This document shows positions 6,971-15,672 of a DNA stretch of 64,000 nucleotides, piece after piece. The notes beneath the pieces were generated by a model. It was given only the letters and a program-made list of their open reading frames with translations, was not told the origin of the DNA and ran no database searches. Numbering within the stretch: the first letter of the stretch is position 1; every line of letters begins with the position of its first letter. This DNA is from an uncultured Cohaesibacter sp. GTDB lineage: Bacteria; Pseudomonadota; Alphaproteobacteria; Rhizobiales; Cohaesibacteraceae. The position numbers and the translations under genes were made by a program. The DNA lies in assembly GCF_963666525.1 (NCBI RefSeq), contig NZ_OY762905.1, forward strand, positions 3,327,501 to 3,391,500, read 5' to 3'.

Positions 6971-9626
6971 GAAGCATCTCCGCTATCTCGGGTTTGCAGG
7001 AACCACAATTGGTCCCCGCGCCAGTCGCCTTGCCAATGGCATCGACCGTGCAGCAACCTTTTGCCTTGGCAGTCATGATTTCATTCTGTCCCACATTCAT
7101 GCAGGCACAAATGATCTTGCCCTTGTCGGGCATCGCCTTGCCTGGAACACCCGCAATAACCTGGGCTCGGTCGGCGAAGCTGGACCAGTTTCCTGTGAGC
7201 AGACCGGCGACAAAATCGCGGGACACCGGCACCGGTTCGGTTGCCAGAAAGGCCGCCCCGACGAGGAGTTCGCCGTCAAACCAGGCCATTCTGGAGCGAT
7301 GACCCTTGTTATCGGTATAGGAGAGAGGCTCTGAGGGACACGTGATGCCAAGAGCAGACTGCAAGTCGTTGCTATTGATCGCCTCCGGAACATCGGCGAG
7401 AGCAAACTCTAGTCGCCATCCATCTTTTGTTCGCGCCAGAGCCCAATAGGGCAGCGAGAGATTTTCCGGCTTGTCCCGCAGCACGGCGTAGCCGTAACAG
7501 CCAATCGGAGCCGGGGCGATTTGAACGTGAGCCGATTTCGACGCAGGCTGTCCAGAGACAGGATCCTTGATGGCTGGCACCAATTGATCCACGCGAGCGT
7601 TGGCACTTTGCTGATCGGTCCAATGCATGGGGACAAAGAGGTGACCGGTTTGAATCCTGTCGGTGACGAGGGCACGAACGATCACATGGCCCAGATCATT
7701 CTCGATACGCACCAGAGACGCATCAACAATCCCCAGGGCCTTGGCGTCTGAGGCATTGATCTCGCAATATGGCTCGGCCAGATGCTGAGACAGACGAGGG
7801 CTGCGTGCGGTGCGGGTCATCGTGTGCCAATGGTCTCGCACGCGTCCTGTGTTGAGAATGAAGGGATGTGTTCGAGTAACGGCTTTTGCCTGTGAGGACG
7901 CTGCAAACGTCACCGCCACTGCGCGGGCCTTGCGATCTGGCGTGTAGAAGTCGCCTTCGGCAAAGAAACGACGGTTCGCGACGGGAGCTTGCTCTCCGGA
8001 TGGAGCAGGCCACATGAATGGGGCCATCTGGTTGTAGGCCTCATCACTTTGCGCCTTCCACAGACCAATATCAAAATCGCGGGCGCCGCCATTCTGCTCC
8101 GCACTTAGGGCGGCATACTCTCTGAAGACATCAGCAGCACTTTGCCAGTCAAACTGGGACGGATAGCCCATGCGACGCCCGACTTCCGCCATCTGCCACC
8201 AGTCTGCGCGTGTTTCACCGGGCGCTGGCAGGAAAGAGCGTTGACGAGAAATGCACCGCTCGGAGTTGGTAACCGTTCCTTCCTTTTCCCCCCAGGCAAT
8301 GGCTGGCAGTTTGATATGGGCAAGATCAAGCGTGTCCGTATGCGCCTGCACATCGGAGACAATGACGAGCGGACAGGCCTTGATGGCTGCGCGAACCGCA
8401 TTGGCATCCGGCATGGAAACGACAGGATTGGTGGACATGATCCACAACGCCTTGATCTTGCCGCTCGCGACGGCGTCGAACAAGTCGATGGCCTTGAGCC
8501 CGGCCGAGGTTGGCAACTGGGTCATTCCCCAGAAGTCGCCAACAATCTGGCGATGGGATGGATTTTCAATATCCATGTGGCAGGCAAGCATGTTGGCCAA
8601 TCCGCCAACCTCTCGCCCTCCCATTGCATTGGGTTGCCCAGTGACAGAAAACGGTCCCATCCCCGGTCGACCGATGCGTCCAGTTGCCAGATGGCAATTG
8701 ATGATGGCATTGACCTTGTCCGTTCCAACGCGCGACTGGTTGACGCCCTGACTGTAGACAGTGACTGTCTTTTCCGTTGCAAGGAAAAGCTCATAGAACT
8801 GATGAAGATCCGTCCGCGATAATCCGGTCGCTTCGAGGATGGCATCGGTCGAAAGAGAGTTGGCTGCTTCAATAGCGTCGCTCATGCCATTGGTGTAGGC
8901 TGCCACATAGCCTTCATTGTAGCATTCAGAGCGGCTGATTTCGGACAACAGGCCCAGAAACAGCGCGATGTCGCCATCAGGACTGATCGGCAGATGAAGA
9001 TCGGCTATGTCAGCCGTCATGGTGCGGCGTGGATCGATCAGGACGACCTTGAGCGCGGGGTTGCCTTTCTTGGCTTGAGCAATACGCTGATACAGCACCG
9101 GATGGCACCAGGCCAGATTGGTACCAGTGAGCACAATCAAATCGGCAAGTTCGAGATCTTCGTAGCAGCCGGGCACAGTATCGGCGCCGAAGGCCCGCTT
9201 ATGACCTGCAACGGAAGAGGCCATGCAAAGGCGCGAATTGGTATCGATGTTGGCTGACCCGATTGCCCCTTTCATCAGCTTGTTGGCCGCATAATAGTCT
9301 TCTGTCAGGATTTGTCCCGACACATAAAAGGCAATCGCATCGGGGCCATCTTCCGCGATGATTTGATGGAAGCGGCTGGCGATGGTGTCGAGTGCATTGT
9401 CCCAGTCGGTGTGTTGACCATCGATTTGCGGATAGAGCAGACGCTCCTCCAGTCCGATGGTCTCCGCCAGAGCAGTCCCCTTGGAGCAGAGACGACCGAA
9501 ATTGGCGGGATGATCCGGGTCCCCTTTCACCTTGACAGAGCCGTCGGCTTGCTTGCGGATCAGAACACCGCAGCCAACCCCGCAATAGGGGCAAGTGGTT
9601 CGGGTCACGTCTTCCATATCGGTCAT
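6951..9626 (-). CDS. nasA: Assimilatory nitrate reductase catalytic subunit
   Basis: Reduces nitrate to nitrite in the cytoplasm with Mo-bis-MGD. The 891-aa protein opens with the [4Fe-4S] motif Cys12-x2-Cys15-x3-Cys19-x27-Cys47 (TCPYCGVGCGVL...RLCSKG), then the molybdopterin-oxidoreductase domain and a molydopterin dinucleotide-binding domain around 590-700 (THPFILNTGRVRDHWHTMTRT). A C-terminal BFD-like [2Fe-2S] domain has Cys840, Cys842, Cys874 and Cys877 (ICACMNVG...GTNCGSCKPE), as in many NasA proteins that lack a separate ferredoxin subunit. No signal peptide. The ATG at 9626 is chosen because AAGGTGG lies just upstream; the frame is open to a GTG at 9635. It lies 27 bp after the NasB-like gene and overlaps cysG. 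Confidence 0.95.
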   Translation of the reverse strand: MTDMEDVTRTTCPYCGVGCGVLIRKQADGSVKVKGDPDHPANFGRLCSKGTALAETIGLEERLLYPQIDGQHTDWDNALDTIASRFHQIIAEDGPDAIAFYVSGQILTEDYYAANKLMKGAIGSANIDTNSRLCMASSVAGHKRAFGADTVPGCYEDLELADLIVLTGTNLAWCHPVLYQRIAQAKKGNPALKVVLIDPRRTMTADIADLHLPISPDGDIALFLGLLSEISRSECYNEGYVAAYTNGMSDAIEAANSLSTDAILEATGLSRTDLHQFYELFLATEKTVTVYSQGVNQSRVGTDKVNAIINCHLATGRIGRPGMGPFSVTGQPNAMGGREVGGLANMLACHMDIENPSHRQIVGDFWGMTQLPTSAGLKAIDLFDAVASGKIKALWIMSTNPVVSMPDANAVRAAIKACPLVIVSDVQAHTDTLDLAHIKLPAIAWGEKEGTVTNSERCISRQRSFLPAPGETRADWWQMAEVGRRMGYPSQFDWQSAADVFREYAALSAEQNGGARDFDIGLWKAQSDEAYNQMAPFMWPAPSGEQAPVANRRFFAEGDFYTPDRKARAVAVTFAASSQAKAVTRTHPFILNTGRVRDHWHTMTRTARSPRLSQHLAEPYCEINASDAKALGIVDASLVRIENDLGHVIVRALVTDRIQTGHLFVPMHWTDQQSANARVDQLVPAIKDPVSGQPASKSAHVQIAPAPIGCYGYAVLRDKPENLSLPYWALARTKDGWRLEFALADVPEAINSNDLQSALGITCPSEPLSYTDNKGHRSRMAWFDGELLVGAAFLATEPVPVSRDFVAGLLTGNWSSFADRAQVIAGVPGKAMPDKGKIICACMNVGQNEIMTAKAKGCCTVDAIGKATGAGTNCGSCKPEIAEMLHDVAAE

Positions 9627-9653
9627 TCTATCCACCTTTGCAAAGCACGAAAC

Positions 9654-11000
9654 TCAACCCGCCGAGACGGCGGGGCGGGAAGCCCTGCCACTTTCGGGTG
9701 CGACCGTGATTTCGCCCAGAAACAGGCCGTTGCAGCCGCAGAGCTCTGCGCTATCGGGCAATGCTGCAACGGCCACCGTAGGGTCCAGGGGGGTGCTCCC
9801 CTGATAGGCCTGGCCGAAGATGAGGGTTTCTCGCATTTCGGAAATGTCGGTGCCCTTCTTGAGGAGATCAAAGAACCATGGGCCATCGCCGGTTTCGCCA
9901 TAGAGCACAGCGCCAATGATCTTGCTGTCTTCCAGAACAAGGCGCCTGTAGACGCCGCATTGCCCGTCGCGCAGCACGATTTCCTCCCGGCCTTCGCCGT
10001 CGGAGAAATCGCCAGCGGAATAGAGATCGATCCCGGTTACCTTGAGCTTGGTCGCCGTTACCGAGCCTGTGTAACAAGCCTTCTCTCCGAGCAGTGTGTC
10101 TGCCAGCACGGCACCCATCTCATAGAGAGGAGCGACAAGGCCGTAGCATTGGCCGCGATGTTCCACGCATTCCCCAAGCGAGAAAATGTCCGGATCGGAG
10201 GTGCGCATGTCGTCGCCAACCAGAACACCGCGATTGGTCTCAAGTCCGGTTTGCTTGGCCAGATTGGCCGATGGTCGGATACCCACGGCCATCACCACGA
10301 TACGGGCGTCGATTTCCGTGCCGCTTTCTAGTCGGATACCTGCGACCTTGCCGCCTTTGCCGATAATCTCATGAGTATTGGCCTTGGTCAGCACATCAAT
10401 GCCCCGATCAGTGAAGGCTTTCTCCAGTAGATAGCCGGCAGTAGGGTCAAGCTGACGCTCCATCAGCGTCGGCATGAGATGAAGGACGGTAACCTCCATG
10501 CCCTGCTCTTTCAGCCCGGCAGCTGCCTCCAGACCGAGCAGGCCACCACCGATAACCACGGCACGGCCACCGCCCCTGGCGACCTCGAGCATGCGTTCCA
10601 CATCGTCGAGATCGCGATAGGTCAGGACACCGTCCAGATCATGCCCGGGCACAGGAATGATGAAAGGGCTGGAGCCGGTGGCGATGACCAGATGATCATA
10701 GGTTTCAACGATGCCGTTTTCGGACGTGACGGTCTTTGCCTCTCGGTCGATATCCGTCACTCTGGCGTTCTTGTGTAGAGTGATGCCGCGAGCGGCATAC
10801 CAGTCGTCGTCATGTGTGATGATATCCTGATAGGTCTTCTCGCCAGACAGGACAGGCGACAGCATCAGTCGATTGTAATTGACGCGTGGTTCGGCGTTGA
10901 AAATGGTGACATCATAGGCATCAGGATCCTTCTCGAACAAGTGTTCGAGCATTCGCCCCGGAGCCATGCCATTTCCAATAATGACGAGCTTTTTTTTCAT
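9654..11000 (-). CDS. nasB: NasB-like FAD/NAD(P)H oxidoreductase, electron donor for nitrate reductase
   Basis: A 448-aa flavoprotein homologous to the N-terminal half of NirB and to NasB of Bacillus, expected to pass electrons from NAD(P)H to NasA. It has two dinucleotide-binding folds: the FAD site VIIGNGMAPGRMLEHL at the N-terminus and the NAD(P)H site VVIGGGLLGLEAAAGL near residue 147. ATGSSPF and the SLGECVEH FAD-contact segment are present. The C-terminus reaches the first Cys-x-Cys of a BFD-type [2Fe-2S] domain (ELCGCNG) and ends about 24 residues later without the second Cys pair. Only 27 bp separate the stop from the nasA start, so the missing half is not nearby. The ATG at 11000 begins MKKKLVIIG; 4 nt separate it from the upstream ATPase gene. 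Confidence 0.88.
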   Translation of the reverse strand: MKKKLVIIGNGMAPGRMLEHLFEKDPDAYDVTIFNAEPRVNYNRLMLSPVLSGEKTYQDIITHDDDWYAARGITLHKNARVTDIDREAKTVTSENGIVETYDHLVIATGSSPFIIPVPGHDLDGVLTYRDLDDVERMLEVARGGGRAVVIGGGLLGLEAAAGLKEQGMEVTVLHLMPTLMERQLDPTAGYLLEKAFTDRGIDVLTKANTHEIIGKGGKVAGIRLESGTEIDARIVVMAVGIRPSANLAKQTGLETNRGVLVGDDMRTSDPDIFSLGECVEHRGQCYGLVAPLYEMGAVLADTLLGEKACYTGSVTATKLKVTGIDLYSAGDFSDGEGREEIVLRDGQCGVYRRLVLEDSKIIGAVLYGETGDGPWFFDLLKKGTDISEMRETLIFGQAYQGSTPLDPTVAVAALPDSAELCGCNGLFLGEITVAPESGRASRPAVSAG

Positions 11001-11004
11001 TGCT

Positions 11005-12780
11005 TTACTCCGCAGCACATTTCTTCTGCGTGTTCCGTTGACGAGCCAGACGGGATGCCCGTTTTTCCTGAATGGACTTGAGCTGCGCTTCGCTCGGGTC
11101 GGCGCCGCCCTCATAGGCTTCGAGGAAGTCGAGCAGTTCCTCGCGATAGGCGTAATAGTCAGGATGAGCCAGCAGCTCCTTGCGTGACCGTGGACGCGGC
11201 AGATCGACCTCCATGATGTTGCCGATACGCGCTTCCGGGCCATTCGACATCATCACCACCCTGTCAGCCAGCAGAATGGCCTCGTCGACATCGTGGGTGA
11301 CGCATATGGTTGTCACATTGGTCCGATCCCAGACCTCCATCAGAACATCCTGCAACTCCCAGCGTGTCAGGCTGTCAAGCATGCCGAACGGCTCGTCGAG
11401 CAGCAGCAGCTTGGGTGAAAGTGCAAAGGCCCGCGCAATGCCGACGCGCTGTTTCATCCCGTTCGAGAGGTCGGACGCCAGTCTGTCGAGACTGTCGCCA
11501 AGGCCAACCTTGGAGAGGTAATAGTCGACGATATCAGCTCGCTCGGCCTTGCCGGCTTTCGGATAGACCTCGTCAACACCAAGCATCACATTCTCGCGCG
11601 CCGTCATCCATGGCATAAGGGAAGGAGCCTGGAACACCACGGCCTTGTCGGGGCCTGCTGTCTGGATATGCTTGCCATCGAGAATGATGCCGCCGCCCGA
11701 AATCGGGTTGAGACCGGCGGCCATGGAGAGCACTGTCGACTTGCCGCAGCCGGAATGGCCAATGAGAGAAATGAATTCTCCCTTGTTTACCTTCAGATCG
11801 AAGCCGTCTACGACCGTCAGCGGCCCTTTGGGCGTTGGGTAGATTTTGGTCAACTGGCTGAAGTTGAGATAGCAACCGTCATTCTCGGACTGGGCAGCTT
11901 CGCTATAGGCAGCGGGCAGTGGCCTGATCTTGCCGGATCGTGCCTTTTCGATCGGTACAAGGTTCGGCAGAGGCATGTCATCGCCTTCCTGCTCAGCTGT
12001 CCTCTTGGCACTGATGGACATCAGATATTCGGTTACTGCGGATCGCAGGGCGATGAATTGGTCGTCATGGTTCAGGGCACCACGATCCCGTGGGCGTGGC
12101 ATGTCGACCTTGAATTCCTTGCCCAGGGTCGCATTCGGTCCCGGCGTCAGCGGAATGATCCGGTCGGCCAGAAGGATGGCTTCATCGACGTCATTGGTGA
12201 TGAGGATGATGGTCTTCTTCTCCTCCTGCGAGATGGCCGCGAATTCGTCCTGAAGCTTGGCTCGGGTCAGGGCATCAAGCGCGGAGAGCGGTTCGTCCAT
12301 CAGCAGCAGTTCTGGCTGCATGGCCAGAGCGCGCGCCACTGCCACGCGCTGGCGCATGCCACCGGAAAGCTCCGCTGGCTTGCGATCCCGCGCGTGGCTG
12401 AGGCCCACCATGGCAATGTAGTGGCCAACGAGTGCAGCGCGTTCCGCTCTGGTCTTGCGGGTGTGGACGCTGTCGACGGCAAGGGCTATGTTGCCCTCAA
12501 CTGACAGCCAGGGCATCAGGGAGTAGGACTGGAACACCAGCCCTCGCTCCGGGCTTGGCCCGTCAATTTCCTTGCCCTTGAAGATCACGCCGCCCCGGTC
12601 AGGCTCGATGAGACCGGCCAGCAGAGAAATGAGGGTGGTCTTGCCCGAGCCGGAAAATCCGACGATGGCAATGAACTCTCCTTCCTCGACCTTCAGGTTG
12701 ACGTCTGTCAGAACGGCATTGCGCTGTTTTCCTTCACCGTAATGCTTTGACAGATTTGATATTTCCAAAATAGTCATCAC
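11005..12780 (-). CDS. nrtD: Nitrate ABC importer ATPase, two nucleotide-binding domains fused
   Basis: A 591-aa protein with two complete ABC domains of the NrtD/SsuB/TauB type joined by a ~60-residue linker. NBD1 (about 1-240): Walker A GFSGSGKT (41-48), signature LSGGMRQR (138-145), Walker B LLLMDEP. NBD2 (about 305-560): Walker A GHSGCGKS (341-348), signature LSNGMKQR (438-445), Walker B LLLLDEP. Switch histidine: NBD2 has VTHDVDEA (H496), but NBD1 has ITNDVDEA with Asn196 in that place, so the two sites may be unequal. Cyanobacterial NrtC and NrtD are separate proteins and NrtC ends in an NrtA-like domain; neither holds here, so one polypeptide supplies both ATPases for NrtB. A second ATG lies at 12777. 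Confidence 0.92.
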   Translation of the reverse strand: MMTILEISNLSKHYGEGKQRNAVLTDVNLKVEEGEFIAIVGFSGSGKTTLISLLAGLIEPDRGGVIFKGKEIDGPSPERGLVFQSYSLMPWLSVEGNIALAVDSVHTRKTRAERAALVGHYIAMVGLSHARDRKPAELSGGMRQRVAVARALAMQPELLLMDEPLSALDALTRAKLQDEFAAISQEEKKTIILITNDVDEAILLADRIIPLTPGPNATLGKEFKVDMPRPRDRGALNHDDQFIALRSAVTEYLMSISAKRTAEQEGDDMPLPNLVPIEKARSGKIRPLPAAYSEAAQSENDGCYLNFSQLTKIYPTPKGPLTVVDGFDLKVNKGEFISLIGHSGCGKSTVLSMAAGLNPISGGGIILDGKHIQTAGPDKAVVFQAPSLMPWMTARENVMLGVDEVYPKAGKAERADIVDYYLSKVGLGDSLDRLASDLSNGMKQRVGIARAFALSPKLLLLDEPFGMLDSLTRWELQDVLMEVWDRTNVTTICVTHDVDEAILLADRVVMMSNGPEARIGNIMEVDLPRPRSRKELLAHPDYYAYREELLDFLEAYEGGADPSEAQLKSIQEKRASRLARQRNTQKKCAAE

Positions 12781-12785
12781 ACTGC

Positions 12786-13877
12786 CTAGCGGTTGGAGCT
12801 GAAGGTGAAGGCGCGCTGCAGGGCATACATCACACGATCAAGGATGAAGCCGACCAGACCGATCGTCAGCACTGCGACCATGATCTTTGCCAGCGATTGG
12901 GAGGAGCCATTCTGGAATTCGTCCCAGACGAATTTGCCAAGGCCGGGATTCTGGGCCAGCATTTCCGCTGCGATCAGCACCATCCAGCCCACACCGAGAG
13001 ACAGGCGCAGACCGGTGAAGATCAGCGGCAGGGCGGAAGGCAGCACCAGTTTGGTGACGGTCTTGGTGGTGGAAAGCTGAAGGACACGCCCGACATTCAT
13101 CAGGTCCTTGTCGACAGAAGCAACGCCAAGAGCGGTGTTGATGAGGGTCGGCCACAGGGAACACAGGGTCACGGTGATCGCTGAAATCAGCAGGGATTTG
13201 GGTAGCCAGTCGACCGTATCCACATAGAGGGCGGAAACGATCATCGTCACCAGCGGCAACCACGCAAGGGGTGAAACCGGCTTGAAGATCTGGATCAGCG
13301 GATTGATGGCACCATTGACAGTCTTGGAGAGCCCAGAGGCGATGCCCAGCGGCACGGCGATCAGGGTTCCGAACAGGAAGCCCACACCAACGGTGATCAG
13401 CGAGGTGATGATCTGGTCGATATAGGTCGGCTTGCCGGTGTAGCTGCGCCATTTGATCTTGTCGGTTTTGCCTGCGGCTTCCAGCTTGGCGTTGCGGTCA
13501 TCCTGGCGCTCATAGAAGTCAGCCGCCTTTTGCCGCTCGCGCAGATGGTCAGCCCAGAGATTGCCAGCCTGTTCCCAGACCTGAACCGGGCCGGGAATGG
13601 CACCCAGCGACGTGTTCACCTTGGGGGCGAGACCTGCCCAGAGCAACAGAAAGATCATGATCCCGAGCAGGGGAACCAGAAGAACCCGCTTGAGTTCGGA
13701 CATCTGTTCCCGGACATTGTCTCCGGCCGCCAGTTTGAGCAAGGGCGTCAGCCAGGACAGGCCCAGCGCATCCAGCCAGCTGCTCATCTTGTTGATAGCG
13801 GCAAGCACGCGTTGCTGGCGCAGGCTTGGGCCGCTTCGCGCTGCGGAGGTTTGCGAGTTTGGCGTGATATCGGTCAT
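12786..13877 (-). CDS. nrtB: Nitrate ABC importer permease
   Basis: A 363-aa inner-membrane permease of the NrtB/SsuC class. An N-terminal cytoplasmic stretch is followed by one membrane segment (LLVPLLGIMIFLLLWAGLAP), a ~75-residue hydrophilic region rich in charged residues (KAADFYERQDDRNAKLEAAG), and the ABC permease core with about five segments. The coupling EAA-like loop lies around ASVDKDLMNVGRVLQLS. The ATG at 13877 follows GAAGGGA at good spacing; an upstream in-frame start at 14015 would run into the intergenic hairpin. It lies 5 bp before the ATPase gene, and a strong inverted repeat separates it from nrtA. Confidence 0.92.
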   Translation of the reverse strand: MTDITPNSQTSAARSGPSLRQQRVLAAINKMSSWLDALGLSWLTPLLKLAAGDNVREQMSELKRVLLVPLLGIMIFLLLWAGLAPKVNTSLGAIPGPVQVWEQAGNLWADHLRERQKAADFYERQDDRNAKLEAAGKTDKIKWRSYTGKPTYIDQIITSLITVGVGFLFGTLIAVPLGIASGLSKTVNGAINPLIQIFKPVSPLAWLPLVTMIVSALYVDTVDWLPKSLLISAITVTLCSLWPTLINTALGVASVDKDLMNVGRVLQLSTTKTVTKLVLPSALPLIFTGLRLSLGVGWMVLIAAEMLAQNPGLGKFVWDEFQNGSSQSLAKIMVAVLTIGLVGFILDRVMYALQRAFTFSSNR

Positions 13878-13926
13878 TGGTCTGGTCCCTTCAGAGAGTG
13901 TCCGAGTGGTGTCCTGAGAATGGGGA

Positions 13927-13966
13927 GCGGATATCCGGTCTTTGGGGGGAAAAACCGGATATCCGC
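13927..13966 (-). repeat. Perfect 13-bp inverted repeat between nrtA and nrtB
   Basis: Arms at 13927-13939 and 13954-13966 are exact reverse complements around a 14-nt loop that reads TTTTTCCCCCC on the transcript. No T-tract follows on the minus strand, so this is not a normal terminator. Its place between a binding-protein gene and its permease gene fits an mRNA-stabilising or processing hairpin that keeps nrtA transcript above nrtB-D transcript, as known for malE-malF. Confidence 0.75.
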
Positions 13967-13977
13967 CCATTCGGGGC

Positions 13978-15372
13978 CTATTGCTTGATGACTTCGCTGC
14001 CTTTGACGACATCACCGGATTTCAGTCCGATGCTGAGAGAGTCGATATAAGCATTAGGATGCTTGCCGTCATATGGCACACCGTCGATGATATCGGCGGC
14101 AGGCGTTGGCTCACGATAGCCATCACTATTCCATGGGAAGTCGGCCTCTTCGACATAGCCTTCATCAACCAGCATCTTCGCCGCTTTCATGTAGATGTCT
14201 GGTCGATAGACAGACTTGGCCACTTCATCATACCAGCTGTCAGGCTTGGCTTCCGGGATCTGGCCCCACCGACGCATCTGAGAGAGGTACCAGACTGCGT
14301 CGGAATAGTATGGGTAGGTCGCGAAATAACGATAGAACACGTTGAAGTCGGGCACTTCGCGCTTGTCGCCCTTTTCATATTCGAAGGTGCCGGTCATGGA
14401 GTTGGCGATCACCTCCTTGTCAGCGCCGACATATTCGGGCCGGGAGAGGATTTCCACCGCTTCCATGCGGTTGGCGTTGTCGTTTTCATCGAGCCACTTG
14501 GCGGCGCGGATGAGTGCCTTGGTAATGGCCAATGTGGTGTTCGGGTATTCTTCGGTGAATTCCTTGGTCAGACCGAAGACCTTTTCCGGGTTGTTCTTCC
14601 AGATCTCGTAATCGGTTACCACCGGAACGCCGATGCCCTTGAAGACGGCCTGCTGGTTCCACGGTTCACCGACACAGTAGCCATAGATGGTGCCTGCTTC
14701 CAGGGTTGCCGGCATCTGTGGTGGTGGCGTCACGGACAGGAGGGCATCCGCCTTGATCTGGCCGGAGACGTCGGTTGGCGAATAGAAGCCCGGATGAATG
14801 CCGCCAGAAGCGAGCCAGTAGCGCAGCTCGTAGTTGTGGGTGGAAACAGGGAAGACCATGCCCATGTTGAACGGCTTGCCTTCTGCCTTGAACTTCTCGA
14901 TCACAGGCTTCAAGGCATCTGCCTTGATCGGATGCTCGGGCTTGCCGTCGGCTCCGACCGGAATGTTCGCCTTCATCATGTCCCAGATCTCGTTGGAAAC
15001 GGTGATGCCATTGCCGTTGAGGTCCATCGAGAAGGGGGTGACGATATGGGCCTTGGTGCCAAAGCCGATGGTGGCTGCCAGTGGCTGTCCAGCCAGCATG
15101 TGGGCGCCATCGAGTTCGCCGGTGATGGTCCGGTCGAGCAGAACCTTCCAGTTGGCCTGCGCTTCCAGCGTGACAAACAGGCCTTCATCCTCGAAGTAGC
15201 CCTTCTCATAGGCAACCGCCAGCGGCGCCATGTCGGTGAGCTTGATGAAACCGAACTTGAGTTCATCCTTCTCCACATCCAGCATCTCAGCTGAGGCCAC
15301 GCCTGCAAGAAGTTGGCTGGCGAGGGCGATTGTCAGCTTAAGCCCAAAAGTCTTTCTGGTTCTGATTGGCAT
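13978..15372 (-). CDS. nrtA: Periplasmic nitrate-binding protein of the ABC importer
   Basis: A 464-aa solute-binding protein of the NrtA/CmpA family. It starts with a cleavable Sec signal (basic MPIRTRK, hydrophobic core, likely cut after GVASA near residue 28) and has no lipobox, so it should be free in the periplasm. Family landmarks follow: [47 protein letters not shown] and [13 protein letters not shown], the last two forming the anion pocket in NrtA/NasS structures. It is the first gene after the sigma-54/ANTAR leader, with GGAGG 6 nt before the ATG. Nitrate is the likely substrate because of NasA; cyanate or nitrite binding is also possible in this family. Confidence 0.93.
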   Translation of the reverse strand: MPIRTRKTFGLKLTIALASQLLAGVASAEMLDVEKDELKFGFIKLTDMAPLAVAYEKGYFEDEGLFVTLEAQANWKVLLDRTITGELDGAHMLAGQPLAATIGFGTKAHIVTPFSMDLNGNGITVSNEIWDMMKANIPVGADGKPEHPIKADALKPVIEKFKAEGKPFNMGMVFPVSTHNYELRYWLASGGIHPGFYSPTDVSGQIKADALLSVTPPPQMPATLEAGTIYGYCVGEPWNQQAVFKGIGVPVVTDYEIWKNNPEKVFGLTKEFTEEYPNTTLAITKALIRAAKWLDENDNANRMEAVEILSRPEYVGADKEVIANSMTGTFEYEKGDKREVPDFNVFYRYFATYPYYSDAVWYLSQMRRWGQIPEAKPDSWYDEVAKSVYRPDIYMKAAKMLVDEGYVEEADFPWNSDGYREPTPAADIIDGVPYDGKHPNAYIDSLSIGLKSGDVVKGSEVIKQ

Positions 15373-15398
15373 GCTTGCCTCCTGGTCCGGTCAATTCC

Positions 15399-15456
15399 AA
15401 AAAAAAAGCCATATCGGACTGAATGCGTACAGATACGACATTCAACACGATATGGC
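15399..15456 (-). terminator. Intrinsic terminator in the nrtA leader (NasT-controlled attenuator)
   Basis: On the minus strand an 11-bp stem pairs AAGCCATATCG with CGATATGGCTT and is followed by nine T (plus strand 15399-15407), ending 27 nt before the nrtA start codon. The long loop contains a smaller GAATG/CATTC pairing. Read-through is needed to express the whole nitrate operon. The 5' arm overlaps a candidate ANTAR hairpin (15454-15465), as expected if NasT binding blocks terminator formation. Confidence 0.88.
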
Positions 15457-15503
15457 TTCGTTGCCTTGTAAGACCCGTCATCGGGTCGCTGCTTCATTGC
15501 AGC
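15454..15503 (-). promoter_or_regulatory. ANTAR (NasT) RNA target: tandem hexaloop hairpins
   Basis: Reading the minus strand, hairpin 1 (15503-15488) is GCTGC-AATGAA-GCAGC, a hexaloop with the A1 and G4 required by ANTAR proteins. It is abutted by GACCC-GATGAC-GGGTC (15487-15472), a hexaloop with G4 but not A1. Next comes GGC-AACGAA-GCC (15465-15454), whose loop again has A1 and G4 but whose stem is only 3 bp and shares bases with the terminator. Paired A-x-x-G-x-x hexaloops before a terminator define the known ANTAR target; which of the latter two is the second binding hairpin is open. Confidence 0.8.
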
Positions 15504-15518
15504 ACTCGGAATTTTTAT

Positions 15519-15535
15519 TGCAAGCGGTGTGCCAA
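15519..15535 (-). promoter_or_regulatory. Sigma-54 (RpoN) promoter of the nrtA operon
   Basis: The minus strand reads TTGGCACACCGCTTGCA: TGGCAC, 5 nt, TTGC, with GG at -24 and GC at -12 in exact register. The predicted start, about 12 nt downstream, falls immediately before the first ANTAR hairpin, so the RNA would begin with that element. An IHF-like sequence (12 of 13 consensus positions) lies about 20-30 bp upstream at 15553-15565, the usual place for DNA bending with NtrC-type activators. Confidence 0.85.
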
Positions 15536-15672
15536 CTCGCTGTTGAAGGTCATAAGAATTTGAATTGTAATAACAATTTTCAAAATCAAAGCTGCGCAGG
15601 CTTCGATTCAAGATACGTATATTTGCTCATTTTTTGAGCTTAACGCAAAATTAACTGCCTAAAACGGGCTCA

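Noticed and set aside
13942-15294. A 450-codon plus-strand open frame
   Set aside because: Antisense to nrtA, whose signal peptide and NrtA motifs are clear; the plus-strand translation shows no family features.
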